Source of the DNA: a bacterium
GTDB taxonomy: Bacteria > Hinthialibacterota > Hinthialibacteria > OLB16
Direction of reading: 5' to 3'
DNA length: 64,000 nt
Assembly (NCBI GenBank): GCA_022072055.1
Contig: JAJVIK010000004.1
Location: 274,820-338,819, forward strand
The notes beneath the pieces were generated by a model, which saw only the letters and a list, made by a program, of their open reading frames with translations, was not told the origin of the DNA and did not search any database. Made by a program: the position numbers and the translations under genes. Positions within the stretch are counted from its first letter, which is position 1. Each line of letters opens with the position of its first letter. Positions 37,838 to 48,182 of this stretch are shown here, piece after piece.

Positions 37838-38871
37838 CGGGGCGAGATTCGATAGGCTTCGTAATACTCCTTGGCCGCTCCTGCGAGGGAAGGTCTCCAG
37901 AACTCGGTATAACCCCAGGTGACCAAGGCTTCGGCGTATTCGGCGGCGATCTCGATCTTGTGCTTCAGCTTCTCCAGGGGAACTCGCCGCCAGTGGCTTC
38001 CCTGGCCGCCAAGGTCCACTTCGGCGCGAATCTCCTTATAGGCTTCGACACTCGCCACATCCAGCTCGGCGGACTCCACATTTCCCCAGAAGGCGGCTCC
38101 GGCCCGGTTGCAGGCTTCTCGCCCGGCCTCGAGGAACGGTCGCCGCTCCTCAAGGGAGTAACAGGCCAGATGCTCGCCGCTGTCCTGAAGCACCAGGATG
38201 TCGATCTCGGTTCTTTTCAGTGTCTCCGCCCAGAACCGAGTGAATTCCTCGGGGGCAATCCACTCGAAGCCGAGCACCCCCTTCCTGTCCAAAAGAAAGA
38301 AGGGGGAAAGCATGACCGGCTTTCCGGGAGATTCCTTGGCGCACCGTTTGCGAATTCCAGCCAAGAGCGACTGGTACTCCTTGGCGTACTCGCCGGTCGC
38401 GTGGTGGGTTTCGTATCCGATATACCAGCCCCAGAACGAGGGATACCCGGCGTACTTTTCGAGAACCTCTGGAATGAGCTCTTCGTTTTCCTGGGCTTCC
38501 TTGCGCCAATCCACATCCTTCCACCAGCTCGAGGAGGTGTGGGTTTCCAGGACCACGCGCATGCCAAGCCGCTCGGCCTCCTTGAAGAGGATCGGGTACG
38601 GGTCCGCGCACTGCTTTTCGTGGACCGCGCGCAGGACATGGGTGGTGGAACAGAGCCACAGGAGATCGAAGCCGATTTCTTTTTGCGCGGCGATCTCTGT
38701 CTTCCAGAAGGCCTCGTCCGCTTTGCTTACATCCGAATACAGCCACCAGAGCGCGCCTCGGATTCGTTTGTCAGGGACCGGTTGTGTGGGCCCCATGCTT
38801 GCGGCAGCCGGCACGGCCAGGGATGCCGCGCCCCCGAGGCAAAAGGCCCTTCGACTCAACCCCTGGCGCAT
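37834..38871 (-). CDS. DUF4434-family protein with a Tat signal
   Basis: 345 residues. The N terminus SRRAFCLGGAASL is a twin-arginine export signal. The rest resembles the DUF4434 TIM-barrel family, related to glycoside hydrolases: GFDLLWLCSTTHVLRAVHE, GMRVVLETHTSSSWW, YPSFWGWYIGYETHH, LQDSGEHLACYSLEERRPFLEAGREACNRAGAAFWGNVESAE. Glutamates in YIGYETHH and NVESAE are candidate catalytic residues by analogy with barrel glycosidases. It follows tsaC by nine bases. Its TAG stop overlaps the TAA of the convergent FG-GAP gene. Confidence 0.8.
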   Translation of the reverse strand: MRQGLSRRAFCLGGAASLAVPAAASMGPTQPVPDKRIRGALWWLYSDVSKADEAFWKTEIAAQKEIGFDLLWLCSTTHVLRAVHEKQCADPYPILFKEAERLGMRVVLETHTSSSWWKDVDWRKEAQENEELIPEVLEKYAGYPSFWGWYIGYETHHATGEYAKEYQSLLAGIRKRCAKESPGKPVMLSPFFLLDRKGVLGFEWIAPEEFTRFWAETLKRTEIDILVLQDSGEHLACYSLEERRPFLEAGREACNRAGAAFWGNVESAELDVASVEAYKEIRAEVDLGGQGSHWRRVPLEKLKHKIEIAAEYAEALVTWGYTEFWRPSLAGAAKEYYEAYRISPR

Positions 38872-38880
38872 GATGTCTTT

Positions 38881-39582
38881 CTAAAAATCGATGGCTCCCT
38901 GGCGTAAGACGACCGGCTCCTTGCCGGTCAAGTCCACCACGGTGCTCGGGATCGGTTCGTCGTTGGGGATAGTTTCCCGCCAGGCCCAGTCCACGCGCGA
39001 ACGAATGGCTTGCGGAACCATCTCCAGCGAAAGCGCCTCCATCCTCCCGGATTCGTTGGCGGAGGTGGCTGCAATCGGGGACTGTAGATGCTCAATCACA
39101 TAGCGGAGCTGCGGGTGATTCGGCATGCGCAGGGCCAGGGTGCCGTTCCTCTGGCAGTGATACGATAGCGAGATCGCCTCCCGTGAGGCCGGAACCACAA
39201 CGGTCAGTGCTCCGGGCCAGAGCGCTTCCAGACGTTTCCGGTGGGAGGCCCTGATCTTACCGGCCAAGCGTCGAAAGCTGTCCCAGCCGCCGATCAGGAG
39301 CGGTAAGGTTTTGTCAATCGGACGGTTCTTCATGCGGTAAATGACCAGAGTGCTCGCTGAGGAGGTGGCCACACACCCGAGGCCATAAACCGTGTCGGTC
39401 GGGAACAATCCCACCTTCCCGAGCCGCAGGAGTTCGACGACTTCCTGGAGCTCGGTCGGGCTGAGCGGGGAGTTATAGGTGTTTTTCAAGGCCCGCCTCC
39501 ACGAAGAGTTGGGAGAGATTAGTTCCCCCGCCGTGCTTAGGGAAGGAATAGCCCGGAACAGTTGGGCTTGAGGCCTGTCCAT
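38881..39582 (-). CDS. tsaC: L-threonylcarbamoyladenylate synthase (Sua5/YrdC-like)
   Basis: 233 residues from the ATG at 39582, which has the ribosome site GGGGAGGT. Makes threonylcarbamoyl-AMP for the t6A modification of ANN-decoding tRNAs. Family motifs: GKVGLFPTDTVYGLGC, KNRPIDKTLPLLIG, LWPGALTVVVPAS, TLALRMPNHPQLR and SPIAATSANESGR. The upstream in-frame extension toward 39672 is Arg/Cys-rich and unlikely to be translated. Divergent from the radical SAM gene with a 92-base gap. Confidence 0.93.
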   Translation of the reverse strand: MDRPQAQLFRAIPSLSTAGELISPNSSWRRALKNTYNSPLSPTELQEVVELLRLGKVGLFPTDTVYGLGCVATSSASTLVIYRMKNRPIDKTLPLLIGGWDSFRRLAGKIRASHRKRLEALWPGALTVVVPASREAISLSYHCQRNGTLALRMPNHPQLRYVIEHLQSPIAATSANESGRMEALSLEMVPQAIRSRVDWAWRETIPNDEPIPSTVVDLTGKEPVVLRQGAIDF

Positions 39583-39674
39583 CCTACCTCCCCAACAGCA
39601 TGATTTGTGGGTAAACTGAAGCCTTAGAGGGGCGCGGTGAAGGCCGCGCGCCTTAAGGAATCGAGGTTTCAAGG

Positions 39675-42395
39675 GTGAAGAGCCATCTTTTTCTGAATTC
39701 CATCGTTCGGCCCGCGCGGTATGTGGCCGGAGAATACAACCTGAAGCCCCTCAAGGGCGCCGCCCAAGTCAAATGGTGTTTTGCGTTCCCCGATGTGTAT
39801 GAGGTCGGGATGTCCTTCACGGGGATGAACCTCTTGTATGGCCTCCTGAACGGCGCGGAGGAGAGTTCTTGCGAGCGGGTCTTCGCGCCCTGGGTGGACG
39901 CGGAACGAAGGCTTACGGAGCTGGGCCTGCCGCTCTCCAGCCTGGAAACCGGAACCCCGCTCGGGGAGTTTGACATTCTCGGCTTTTCCCTTCAGCACGA
40001 GATGAATTACACGAATATCCTCACCATGCTGAGCAGCGCCGGGATTCCACTTCTCCAAGCGGAGCGCGACCACCATCACCCGCTGATCATCGGGGGCGGA
40101 GCCTGCGCGTATAACCCGGAACCCGTGGCGGACTTCTTCGATGCCTTTGTGATTGGGGATGGCGAGGAGGTGGTCTTGGAGATCAACCGGCTGCTCGCGG
40201 AGATGCCGGTGAAGTCGGCCCCGCGCGACCAACTGCTGCGCGCGTTGGCCGGAATACCCGGGGTCTATGTCCCCTCGCTCTACACAGTCTCCTATCACTC
40301 GGACGGGACCGTGGCGGGGTTCGCCAAGGCCTATCCGGAGCTCCCGCTCCCGGTCGAGGCGCGTAAGGTGAAACTCAGCGGAGCCTACTTCAACTCCACG
40401 CCGATGGTGGCCTCGACCGAGACGGTTCACGCCCGCGCGGCGATCGAGGTTCTGCGCGGCTGCACGCGCGGCTGCCGGTTTTGCCAGGCGGGCTACCTCA
40501 CCCGTCCCGTGCGCGAGAGACCCAGCGAGGAGATCATCCGCCTTGCGCGTGAGATGATGCGGAACACCGGGCTGGATGACCTCTCGCTCCTCTCCCTTTC
40601 CACCGCGGATCACAAGAATTTGCCCGGGATCATCGATGGGCTGATGGAGGGTTGGGACCGTTCGCTCAAGATCTCGCTCCCTTCTCTCCGGATCGATGGG
40701 TTCGACTTGCGGGTCGCCACACGGCTGGCGGAGCTCCATCAGACGGGATTTACGTTCGCTCCGGAGGCGGGCACGCGCCGTCTGCGGAAGGTGATCAGCA
40801 AGGACCTGGGCGAGCGGGAGATTTTCGCCACCCTTGAGGGGGTGTTTCAGCGCGGCTGGCAGACCATCAAGCTGTATTTCCAGATGGGGCTTCCCACTGA
40901 GACATACGATGACCTGGATGGGCTGGCGGATTTGGTGCGACGGGTCCGCGACCTTCTGGTCCGAAAGGTCCCCAAGCGACCGAAGCTCAATGTCTCGGTC
41001 AACCCGCATGTTCCCAAGCCGTTCACCCCGTTTCAGTGGTTCGGACAGGATGACCTCCCGAGCTTCCAGGAAAAGATCCGTTATCTCAAACGCATTCTTC
41101 CGCGCGGGCCGGTGAACTTCAGTTACCATGACCCGCGCCTCTCGGTTCTCGAGGGAATCATGGCCCGCGGGGACCGTCGCGTGGGAAGGGCGATCCTGCG
41201 GGCCTGGGAGCTGGGGTGCCGTTTTGATGATTGGCGGGAGACCTTCCACTTCGACAGCTGGATGCGCGCCTTCGAGGAAACCGGGGTCGAGGTTGCCTTC
41301 TACAACCAGCGGGAACGAGGCAAGGATGAAGTGTTCCCCTGGGAGCTTGTGTCCTGTGGGGTCGAGCGGAGCTATTTCCGGCTCGAATGGACAAGGGCCA
41401 TGAAAGAGAAGGCCACTTACGATTGCCGGGACCGCCGCGGCTGTACGCTCTGTGGCGTCTGCACGGAGACCTATCGGCATGATCTCTACCCAGCCGAGAC
41501 CTTGGAGGGAGGGCCTTCGCTTGTGGATCTGGCGTCGCTGCTCTCAAGCGGGAAGGAGCGGGACAAGTCGGAAGCTCCACATTTGGAGGAGGAGCCGGGC
41601 CTATGCGCCCTCATCTCCTCGGAGCTCGAACTGGAGCGGAGCGAGGCGCCCTCTCAAGATGTCGCCTTAAGGACGCTGCGTCTCCGTTTCTCGAAGACCG
41701 GCCCCGCGCGTTGGCTCTCGCAGCTCGATCTTCAGCGTGTCCTAGTCCAGACCTTCCGCCGCGCGGAGCTGCCGCTGGCGACCTCCACCGGGTTCAATCC
41801 CAGGGCGCAGCTCTCCTTCGCGATGGCCTTGCCGGTCGGGACAGAAGCCTATTCGGAATGGGTGGATGTGGATGTCCGCGCGGAAGGCTTGGTGGACAGC
41901 TTGAGTGTCGGGGACCTGTTGGCTCGTCTATCCGGTGTCAGCGCCCCCGGCATCACTTTTCAGGAAGCAGAATGGATTCCAGCGGGCTCCCCTTCGCTGG
42001 CGCACTCCGCCCGTCGCCTCGAGGGGGAGGTCCGCTGGATCCCTGAAACGCCCACCCCTGAGCAGGTCTATGAGGTCCTACGGGAGGGCATCGCGCGATA
42101 CGAGAAGACCGGCTCGCTTCTCGCGCATCGCGCGGCCCGCGAGGGAAAACCGGCCAGGACCGTGGAGCTCGCGCCATTCATCGAATCCCTCGAATTGGAA
42201 CTGGAGGAGGGGTTGCCCGTGCTCCGGGCGACTCTAAGCGTGGAGGGGGGTCGAACAGTCCGTCCGGATGAGGTGGCGCTGGCCCTGGCGGGGTCGGAAC
42301 CGCTCGAACCGGTGTATCTGGATGTCCGCCGGGTCGCCTTGATCCTGGAAAGCAACCTTCACGCGCTGCCGGCAGTGGGCGGGAACCGGCGCTAA
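39675..42395 (+). CDS. Radical SAM protein (TIGR03960-like) fused to DUF2344
   Basis: 906 residues beginning at GTG 39675. Residues 30-200 resemble the B12-binding-like N-terminal domain of this family (FAFPDVYEVGMSFTGMNLLY, SLQHEMNYTNIL). Radical SAM cluster cysteines are C263, C267, C270 in RGCTRGCRFCQAG; FTFAPEAGTRRLRKVISKD is the conserved substrate-side stretch. From about 685 comes DUF2344 (LRLRFSKTGPARWLSQLDLQRVL, GFNPRAQLSFAMALPVGTE). In many bacteria the two are one gene or adjacent, often near rne/rng or Obg; the reaction is unknown, with roles in RNA modification suspected. Confidence 0.92.
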   Translation: MKSHLFLNSIVRPARYVAGEYNLKPLKGAAQVKWCFAFPDVYEVGMSFTGMNLLYGLLNGAEESSCERVFAPWVDAERRLTELGLPLSSLETGTPLGEFDILGFSLQHEMNYTNILTMLSSAGIPLLQAERDHHHPLIIGGGACAYNPEPVADFFDAFVIGDGEEVVLEINRLLAEMPVKSAPRDQLLRALAGIPGVYVPSLYTVSYHSDGTVAGFAKAYPELPLPVEARKVKLSGAYFNSTPMVASTETVHARAAIEVLRGCTRGCRFCQAGYLTRPVRERPSEEIIRLAREMMRNTGLDDLSLLSLSTADHKNLPGIIDGLMEGWDRSLKISLPSLRIDGFDLRVATRLAELHQTGFTFAPEAGTRRLRKVISKDLGEREIFATLEGVFQRGWQTIKLYFQMGLPTETYDDLDGLADLVRRVRDLLVRKVPKRPKLNVSVNPHVPKPFTPFQWFGQDDLPSFQEKIRYLKRILPRGPVNFSYHDPRLSVLEGIMARGDRRVGRAILRAWELGCRFDDWRETFHFDSWMRAFEETGVEVAFYNQRERGKDEVFPWELVSCGVERSYFRLEWTRAMKEKATYDCRDRRGCTLCGVCTETYRHDLYPAETLEGGPSLVDLASLLSSGKERDKSEAPHLEEEPGLCALISSELELERSEAPSQDVALRTLRLRFSKTGPARWLSQLDLQRVLVQTFRRAELPLATSTGFNPRAQLSFAMALPVGTEAYSEWVDVDVRAEGLVDSLSVGDLLARLSGVSAPGITFQEAEWIPAGSPSLAHSARRLEGEVRWIPETPTPEQVYEVLREGIARYEKTGSLLAHRAAREGKPARTVELAPFIESLELELEEGLPVLRATLSVEGGRTVRPDEVALALAGSEPLEPVYLDVRRVALILESNLHALPAVGGNRR

Positions 42396-42439
42396 CCGGC
42401 TCCCGCTCGGACCATCAAGCGGTCTCTCTCAGTCTTTGA

Positions 42440-45400
42440 TTACTTCATTCCCTTCAGAAGGTCGATCAGGTCGTTCGATTCGATATTTCCATTCCCATCC
42501 AGGTCGGCGGGGTTCCCCTGGTTGTTCCGCTGGTACTCCTTGGAGAACCCAAACAGGTCGAGCCCGTTGACCGCGTTATCCGTGTTGATATCGGAAGCGG
42601 CCCAAGTCTTCATCTCAAGCGCGAGGCTCCGGCCCCCCGCCGCGAGCTGGATCGAGCCGCCTCCCGAAGCGACGTCCAGAATCACCGCGCTTCCGGAGTC
42701 CTTGACCTCGGCGCGCAGGCGACGTGGGAGGTCGCCGATCGGCTCCACGGTGAGGACAGCCTCCCCGGCGCTGGTCGAAAGGACCGTGAGCGGGATGCGA
42801 ACCCCCGCGCGCACATCCGAGGGTGAGCACATGTCACGCAACAGGATGCCTGTCGCGCCCCACCCGGCGCGATTGACATAGAAGTCAAATTCGAGGTCGC
42901 TCGGGCGCGCCCAGGGTGGGAAGATCGACTCGACATCGGCTCCATCCAACCCGGCGCTCGCGCCCGGATAGGCCCCCACCACCAGGGTCCGGACCTCGCC
43001 CTCGGCGGAGGTCAGGGTCAGGCGATAGCCCCAACCCTCTGGATCCACCTTGTCCGGAATCTCCTGGAGGTCTTGGGGGACCTCATCGGCGGCCTCTTTG
43101 TCCCCGCTCTTGTTGGTGAAATCGAAGATCTGCGGCCAAGGCGTGCTGTCGTTGACCAGGGGCGGACGGTTAAACACAAAGCGGGTGTCGCGCGAGGCCG
43201 CCAGGCCATATTGCACGAAGCACCCCTCCGTCGGGCGAAGGGTTCCATTCCAGGGACTGAACAAGACCGGAATCTCCGGGTCGCCCTGAATCTCCAGGAA
43301 CTGCTCACCCACCCAGCGGTTGAATCGGCGCACCGATCGAACCACATCCGGAACCGGAATCGCGGTCAACGAAGAGGTCGGCAGTCCCGTTCCCGGATCC
43401 TCGACCGCCTGTTCATAGACCCGGATCGAGAAGGCGTAGGGGTTTCCGATCTGGATCGCGGTCGGGAACGTGAGCGGGGTGTTCAGCGGACGCGACTGGT
43501 CATAGGACCCCTCCCAAACCGTTCCGAGGGAAGGAAACGCCACTCGCGGGTAGTTCGCAGCGGGCTGGTTTGGTGCGTGGTTCAGGAAATAACCATCGAG
43601 GGTAATGTCCCCCGGAATGCGACGCACCATCGAAAACGCTTCTCCCGGGTTGATGATGGTGGTCGGCTCAAGCAGCGGGTTGGGGGGATTGTATCGGGCG
43701 AAAGACACGTTCTGGGTCCGCGCCGGATCCCAACGCACGGCGTGGAACGGCGTGGTGCTGACATTGATCAGACCGAAATCATCCTCCAGTTGGTTCCGCA
43801 AGGTGGAGCCGAATAGGGTCGGGTTGAAGGGACGATCCAATCCAACCACCGGGAACGAAAACATCTGCCAGTGGCTTGGCGCGCAGTCGCCGCAGAAGTG
43901 CGGGAACCCGCGCCGCAGAAGGTCATCATCCCGATAGGGGCTGACTGTCACCTGGAGCCCCGCGTTCAGCGGGTTGGTGCATTCGCCGCGCACCCGAATG
44001 GTCGTGGGGCCGTGCAGCAAAGTCGGGAGAGGCGGGTTGGTCCCATTGATCGGAGTCCCAAATGAGGTGTTCACCGGGATCTGAACTTGCACGGTGACAA
44101 ACTGTGTCTGGCCCGGTGTCAGCTCAAATTCGGCGGGCAGGATTGCAATGTTTTCGTGACCGATGGTCGGGGTTGAGCCATCCGCCGGAAGGAGGATGTT
44201 CTGAAGCGCCAGGTGGATCGGGCCGCTTTGGACAAAGCCATCCACCTCGGCGACCACAAAGCTCCCCAGGAGATGGGGTTGGACTCCATTCCCCGCTCCG
44301 ACCTCGCCCGCGAGATCGAGGTTCAGGTCTTGGAGCGCCAACCGCGGCCAGCGCACGAAGGTGGAGACCACATCCGAAAGGTCGCCATCCACGGTGGACG
44401 CGCGGATGCGGACCTCGGTGTTGTTGACCGGGAGTCGAGCGCCATCCGGCGCGCCGAGATGCAGCACCCACGAATCAAAGCCCTCGCGAATGGTGGCGAC
44501 TTGGTCCACCGGCGCGAAAGCTCCGCCGTTGATACTGAATTCCACCACGTTGATCGGGTCGGCGGGACAGGATTGGACAAAGCCCTGGATCTGCACATCC
44601 GGATCGGTGATGCAGACTTCCAGCGGGCTGGGGGCCTCCAGAGTCACCATCGGCTGGACGCTCAACACCTCGATTTCGACAAAGCGGATCTCGGAGATGT
44701 CGCCATCCACGGTGACCGCGCGAACCTCAATCCGGTTCCGACCGTTCGTGGCGGGGAAGATGAAGGGGAGGTTCCCCCCCGCGCCGGGAGGACCGAGGTT
44801 GATGACATAGTTGGTGAAGGCCTCGCGCGGAGTGGCCAGTGACACCCCCGCGGTGAGGAACGGTCCGGCCGGGTTGGCGGTCACATTGCGGAATTCCACC
44901 CGCTCAATCGGGTCGGCGTCGCAAGTGGCCGCGAAGCCGTGCAATTCGACATCCTCCACGTCATCACAGACAGTGACCACGGCCTCGGATTCGATGGTGA
45001 CATTCGGACTGACGCTCAGAACCTCGACGACCACGCTGACCACGGCGGAAACCGCGCCGCTCGCGGTGATGGCTCGGACTGAAATGGTGCGGTTGCCCGA
45101 AGCGGGCAGGTTCGCTCCCCCGGGCGCGCCAAGGTGGACCACGTAATTGACAAAGCTCACGCTCGAGGTGGCGATGTTCACCCCGGCCGTGGTGAACCCG
45201 GACCCCGTGTTCACCTCCACCCGGTTGATCGGATCATCGTCGCAGGAGGCGGCGAAGCCGTGGAGCTCCACATCCTCCACGTCATCACAGACTGTCACCT
45301 GGGAAGGCGATTCGATGGTCACCATGGGGGTGACCTCGATGACCCGGATCTCCTTCTGCCGGACATCGGTCACCTCGTCGCCGGCCGTGATCGCGCGGAC

Positions 45401-48118
45401 CTCGATCACGTTGGAATTATTGGGCAGACGAGCGCCGCCGGGAGCCTCCAGGTCGATGGTGTAATGGACCAAGACTCCCGAATCCGGCGCGGTCGCCACT
45501 CCGGTGTTGGTAAAGACCGCGAAGGGGCTGCCCACCGGCGCGTTGACCAAGCGCCACTCCACCCCCACGATCGGGTCATCCTCGCAGGAGCCGGCGAAGC
45601 CTTCGATTGCGACCGCCGCGGCGTCATCGCACACGGTCACAATGTCGGGACCGCTGATGGTGATCCCGGTCTCGCAGGGGAGAGTCACCAACCAGGCCCC
45701 GCGTCCCATCGTGCCGACCGCGAGCACATCATCGACGGGATCATATTGCAGGTCATAGGCCAGCGTGTTCGGCAGATTGGTCCCGATCTCGTTCCAGGTT
45801 CCCAGGTCATTGGTTCGTGTCCGGAAGACCCCGATGTCGGTTCCGACAACGACCACATCAAACCCCGCGCGCGGGACATACTCCAGCGAGCGCAGCACGC
45901 CGACTCCGGTCAGATTGCCGGTGATATCTTGCCATGTCGCACCCGCGTCCGGAGTGAAATACACCTGATCGGCATCGATGACATAGGCTTCCATCCAGTC
46001 TTCCGGGTTGACCACGATGTCCAGGACATTGGAGCCGCCAGGGAAAGGCGCCGCGGTGGGGCCGACTGGGCCGCCTTGCACGGTGCGGACAATCACCTGC
46101 TGGAGGGAGCCGACATAGAACACGCCCGGATTGTCGACCCCATTGCGCCGGCCGCCGTAAACGACAGCGTTTTCAACGGCGTTGGCGTTGGGCAACAGGT
46201 TTGGCCCCAATCCCGGTCCGACCTCGAAAAGGTTGTTGCCCTGATCAAAAGACTCATAGATGGAGTTGTCGGCGATAATCAGAAGGCGAGTGGGGATGAA
46301 GCGGTTGAGCTCCACCGGGGTGAGGAAACGCGCGACCAGGGCCGCGCCGGTGGCGGAGACGGTCAGACCAGCAACTGTTCGTCCGCCGAGGGGCGCGTTG
46401 TTGTTATCGAAAGCCTGATAGCCGAAGCCCCCTAGGCTCTGGCTGCTCCAATAGCGGATCGAGCCGTTGGGAACGGTGAGCGTGTCAATCTTCACATCGC
46501 CGCCATCGGCCACGCGAACCGCGGTCCAGCTCGGGTTGCCTGGGGAATCTTGGAGACCTGTGCCGTTGTCCTGGTGCCCGGTCAGGAGCACATCGGCGAT
46601 GGTGTCGTAGGCGATGTCGTGAACCTCGGTCACGCGCAGGTCCCCCACGATGGAGAACCAGTCGCCGGTGTTGTTCTGGGGGTTGGTGCGCCGGAAAACG
46701 CCGCCGTCATCGCCCTCGATGATGTTCCCGTTGGCGTCGAAGGCCATTTCGCGCGAGTCGGCGTGCGGCGAGCTGCTGTTGGCTGTTCCGCCGCCCGCCG
46801 CGCCGAGGGCGTTGGAATGGGTCAAGTGCGCCCACTGGGTCCCCGCGGCCGCGGCGGCGTTGCCCCGAAACAGGCGCCCAGAGAAGTCCGTCGCGCCGAT
46901 CGAATTCGGCCAGGTGGTGGGGGACATCCCCTCGTTGGCGTGCGGCTGACGGTCGCCGCCGACATACACGATGTTGGGGTTATTCGGGTCGGCGACAATC
47001 GAAAAGTGAATCCCGCCCTGCCCGCCGGGTTTCTCGCGCGGCTGGAGACCGATGGCGCCGGTGTTCTCGTTGGTCACGACTTGGTCCATCTGGTTCCAAT
47101 TCCCGCCGCCATTCGGAGAGTTGAAGAACCCCGCCAAGCGTCCGTTATTGATGATCCCCACGAACACGTTGTTGCTGTTGCCGACCGCGATCTCGATGTT
47201 GTTTGTGTTGGCGTCGCTGATCAGTCCATTCATCGCGGGGCTGCTGACACGATTCCAGGTCTGCCCGAAGTTGGTGGACTGGTAGATTCCATTCTGGGCT
47301 CCGGCTTGCGAAATGCCGGTGTAAGCGGTCATTCCGTTGACAGGGTCCACGAAGAGGTCGAAGGCGCGACCGGCCAGGGGTAGATTGCTGCCCGCCATCC
47401 CCGAGATTCGGGTGAACATCTGGCCGCCATCGATGCTTCTGTAGATCCCGGTGTTATTGGTATTGGAGTTGTTCACCGAAACCAGGATGGTGTTTCCTCG
47501 CGCGGCGACTCCCGAGATGTTCAGGCCCGCAAGACCGCCGTCGAGCACGGTCCAGTTGGCGCCGCCATCGGTGGTCCGAATAACCCCGATGCGCGCCCCT
47601 CCGGTTCCGAGATAGGCGCTGGTGCGGCCCGTTCCGCCGATGAGGGTGTTGAAAGTGGCGTCCGTTGTGTCAAATTCCAGCGCCGACATGGACAGCGTGG
47701 GGAGCTGGTCGGTGAGCGGAACCCAATTGGGGCTGGCCGCGGTGGCGTTGTCGGAGCGCCACACGCCACCATTGGCCGCCGCGATGTAAAGGATGTTGGC
47801 GTTGGTGGGATGGGGACGGACCACATGGACCGCGCCGCAGACCGCGTTGTTGGGCGGGCAGTTTTCAGTCTGGCCGTTCTTGAGCGGGCCAGGCCCCTGG
47901 GAGATGGCGCCCTGGTTGACCCCCTTCTCGGACCAGAGCGCGCCCCCCACGGGCGGAGGAATCGGCCCACCAAACCCGGGAGCATCGGGCTGGGCCTCGA
48001 GCCACGCCGGGTCATCGTCCGGCGGCATGACCTCCTGGGCCTCGAGCCTTGCAGCGCTCACGACCAGCGTGAGCATGGCGCTGAGACAAATCACCAACCT
48101 GCCTTGAAAAAGCAACAT
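42440..48118 (-). CDS. Giant secreted BNR/sialidase-like repeat protein with Cys-paired repeats and dockerin-like C terminus
   Basis: 1892 residues. Signal peptide about 1-27 (ends RLEAQ). Residues 95-810 carry BNR/VPS10-like blades with Asp-box-type turns (IRTTDGGANWT, IYQSTNFGQTWNR, YFTPDAGATWQ, IYRSIDGGQMFT), the form of two propellers seen in sialidase and xyloglucanase folds. Residues 815-1255 are four tandem repeats with paired Cys (C830/C845, C944/C959, C1051/C1066, C1169/C1184). Then a beta-rich region, and residues 1838-1892 form a dockerin-like EF-hand pair (DINTDNAVNGLDLFGF and DLDGNGNIESNDLIDL). No cohesin is present in the window. GGAGGAG ribosome site upstream. Role inferred: a secreted or surface-bound carbohydrate or adhesion protein. 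Confidence 0.85.
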   Translation of the reverse strand: MLLFQGRLVICLSAMLTLVVSAARLEAQEVMPPDDDPAWLEAQPDAPGFGGPIPPPVGGALWSEKGVNQGAISQGPGPLKNGQTENCPPNNAVCGAVHVVRPHPTNANILYIAAANGGVWRSDNATAASPNWVPLTDQLPTLSMSALEFDTTDATFNTLIGGTGRTSAYLGTGGARIGVIRTTDGGANWTVLDGGLAGLNISGVAARGNTILVSVNNSNTNNTGIYRSIDGGQMFTRISGMAGSNLPLAGRAFDLFVDPVNGMTAYTGISQAGAQNGIYQSTNFGQTWNRVSSPAMNGLISDANTNNIEIAVGNSNNVFVGIINNGRLAGFFNSPNGGGNWNQMDQVVTNENTGAIGLQPREKPGGQGGIHFSIVADPNNPNIVYVGGDRQPHANEGMSPTTWPNSIGATDFSGRLFRGNAAAAAGTQWAHLTHSNALGAAGGGTANSSSPHADSREMAFDANGNIIEGDDGGVFRRTNPQNNTGDWFSIVGDLRVTEVHDIAYDTIADVLLTGHQDNGTGLQDSPGNPSWTAVRVADGGDVKIDTLTVPNGSIRYWSSQSLGGFGYQAFDNNNAPLGGRTVAGLTVSATGAALVARFLTPVELNRFIPTRLLIIADNSIYESFDQGNNLFEVGPGLGPNLLPNANAVENAVVYGGRRNGVDNPGVFYVGSLQQVIVRTVQGGPVGPTAAPFPGGSNVLDIVVNPEDWMEAYVIDADQVYFTPDAGATWQDITGNLTGVGVLRSLEYVPRAGFDVVVVGTDIGVFRTRTNDLGTWNEIGTNLPNTLAYDLQYDPVDDVLAVGTMGRGAWLVTLPCETGITISGPDIVTVCDDAAAVAIEGFAGSCEDDPIVGVEWRLVNAPVGSPFAVFTNTGVATAPDSGVLVHYTIDLEAPGGARLPNNSNVIEVRAITAGDEVTDVRQKEIRVIEVTPMVTIESPSQVTVCDDVEDVELHGFAASCDDDPINRVEVNTGSGFTTAGVNIATSSVSFVNYVVHLGAPGGANLPASGNRTISVRAITASGAVSAVVSVVVEVLSVSPNVTIESEAVVTVCDDVEDVELHGFAATCDADPIERVEFRNVTANPAGPFLTAGVSLATPREAFTNYVINLGPPGAGGNLPFIFPATNGRNRIEVRAVTVDGDISEIRFVEIEVLSVQPMVTLEAPSPLEVCITDPDVQIQGFVQSCPADPINVVEFSINGGAFAPVDQVATIREGFDSWVLHLGAPDGARLPVNNTEVRIRASTVDGDLSDVVSTFVRWPRLALQDLNLDLAGEVGAGNGVQPHLLGSFVVAEVDGFVQSGPIHLALQNILLPADGSTPTIGHENIAILPAEFELTPGQTQFVTVQVQIPVNTSFGTPINGTNPPLPTLLHGPTTIRVRGECTNPLNAGLQVTVSPYRDDDLLRRGFPHFCGDCAPSHWQMFSFPVVGLDRPFNPTLFGSTLRNQLEDDFGLINVSTTPFHAVRWDPARTQNVSFARYNPPNPLLEPTTIINPGEAFSMVRRIPGDITLDGYFLNHAPNQPAANYPRVAFPSLGTVWEGSYDQSRPLNTPLTFPTAIQIGNPYAFSIRVYEQAVEDPGTGLPTSSLTAIPVPDVVRSVRRFNRWVGEQFLEIQGDPEIPVLFSPWNGTLRPTEGCFVQYGLAASRDTRFVFNRPPLVNDSTPWPQIFDFTNKSGDKEAADEVPQDLQEIPDKVDPEGWGYRLTLTSAEGEVRTLVVGAYPGASAGLDGADVESIFPPWARPSDLEFDFYVNRAGWGATGILLRDMCSPSDVRAGVRIPLTVLSTSAGEAVLTVEPIGDLPRRLRAEVKDSGSAVILDVASGGGSIQLAAGGRSLALEMKTWAASDINTDNAVNGLDLFGFSKEYQRNNQGNPADLDGNGNIESNDLIDLLKGMK
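44354..45676 (-). repeat. Four tandem Cys-paired repeat modules inside the giant secreted protein
   Basis: Units at residues 815-928, 929-1036, 1037-1156 and 1157-1255, each 100-120 residues: I-SP--VTVCDDVEDVELHGFA-SCDDDPI-RVE ... GAPGGANLP ... EVRAITA-G-VS-V. The second and third units share VTVCDDVEDVELHGFAA exactly. Each holds two Cys 15 residues apart, probably an internal disulfide. Confidence 0.85.
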
Positions 48119-48182
48119 GACACCCTCTCTCCTCCTCTTGCGATCAACCGCGCAAACGCCCGTGACAAACCCGATTCAAGTC

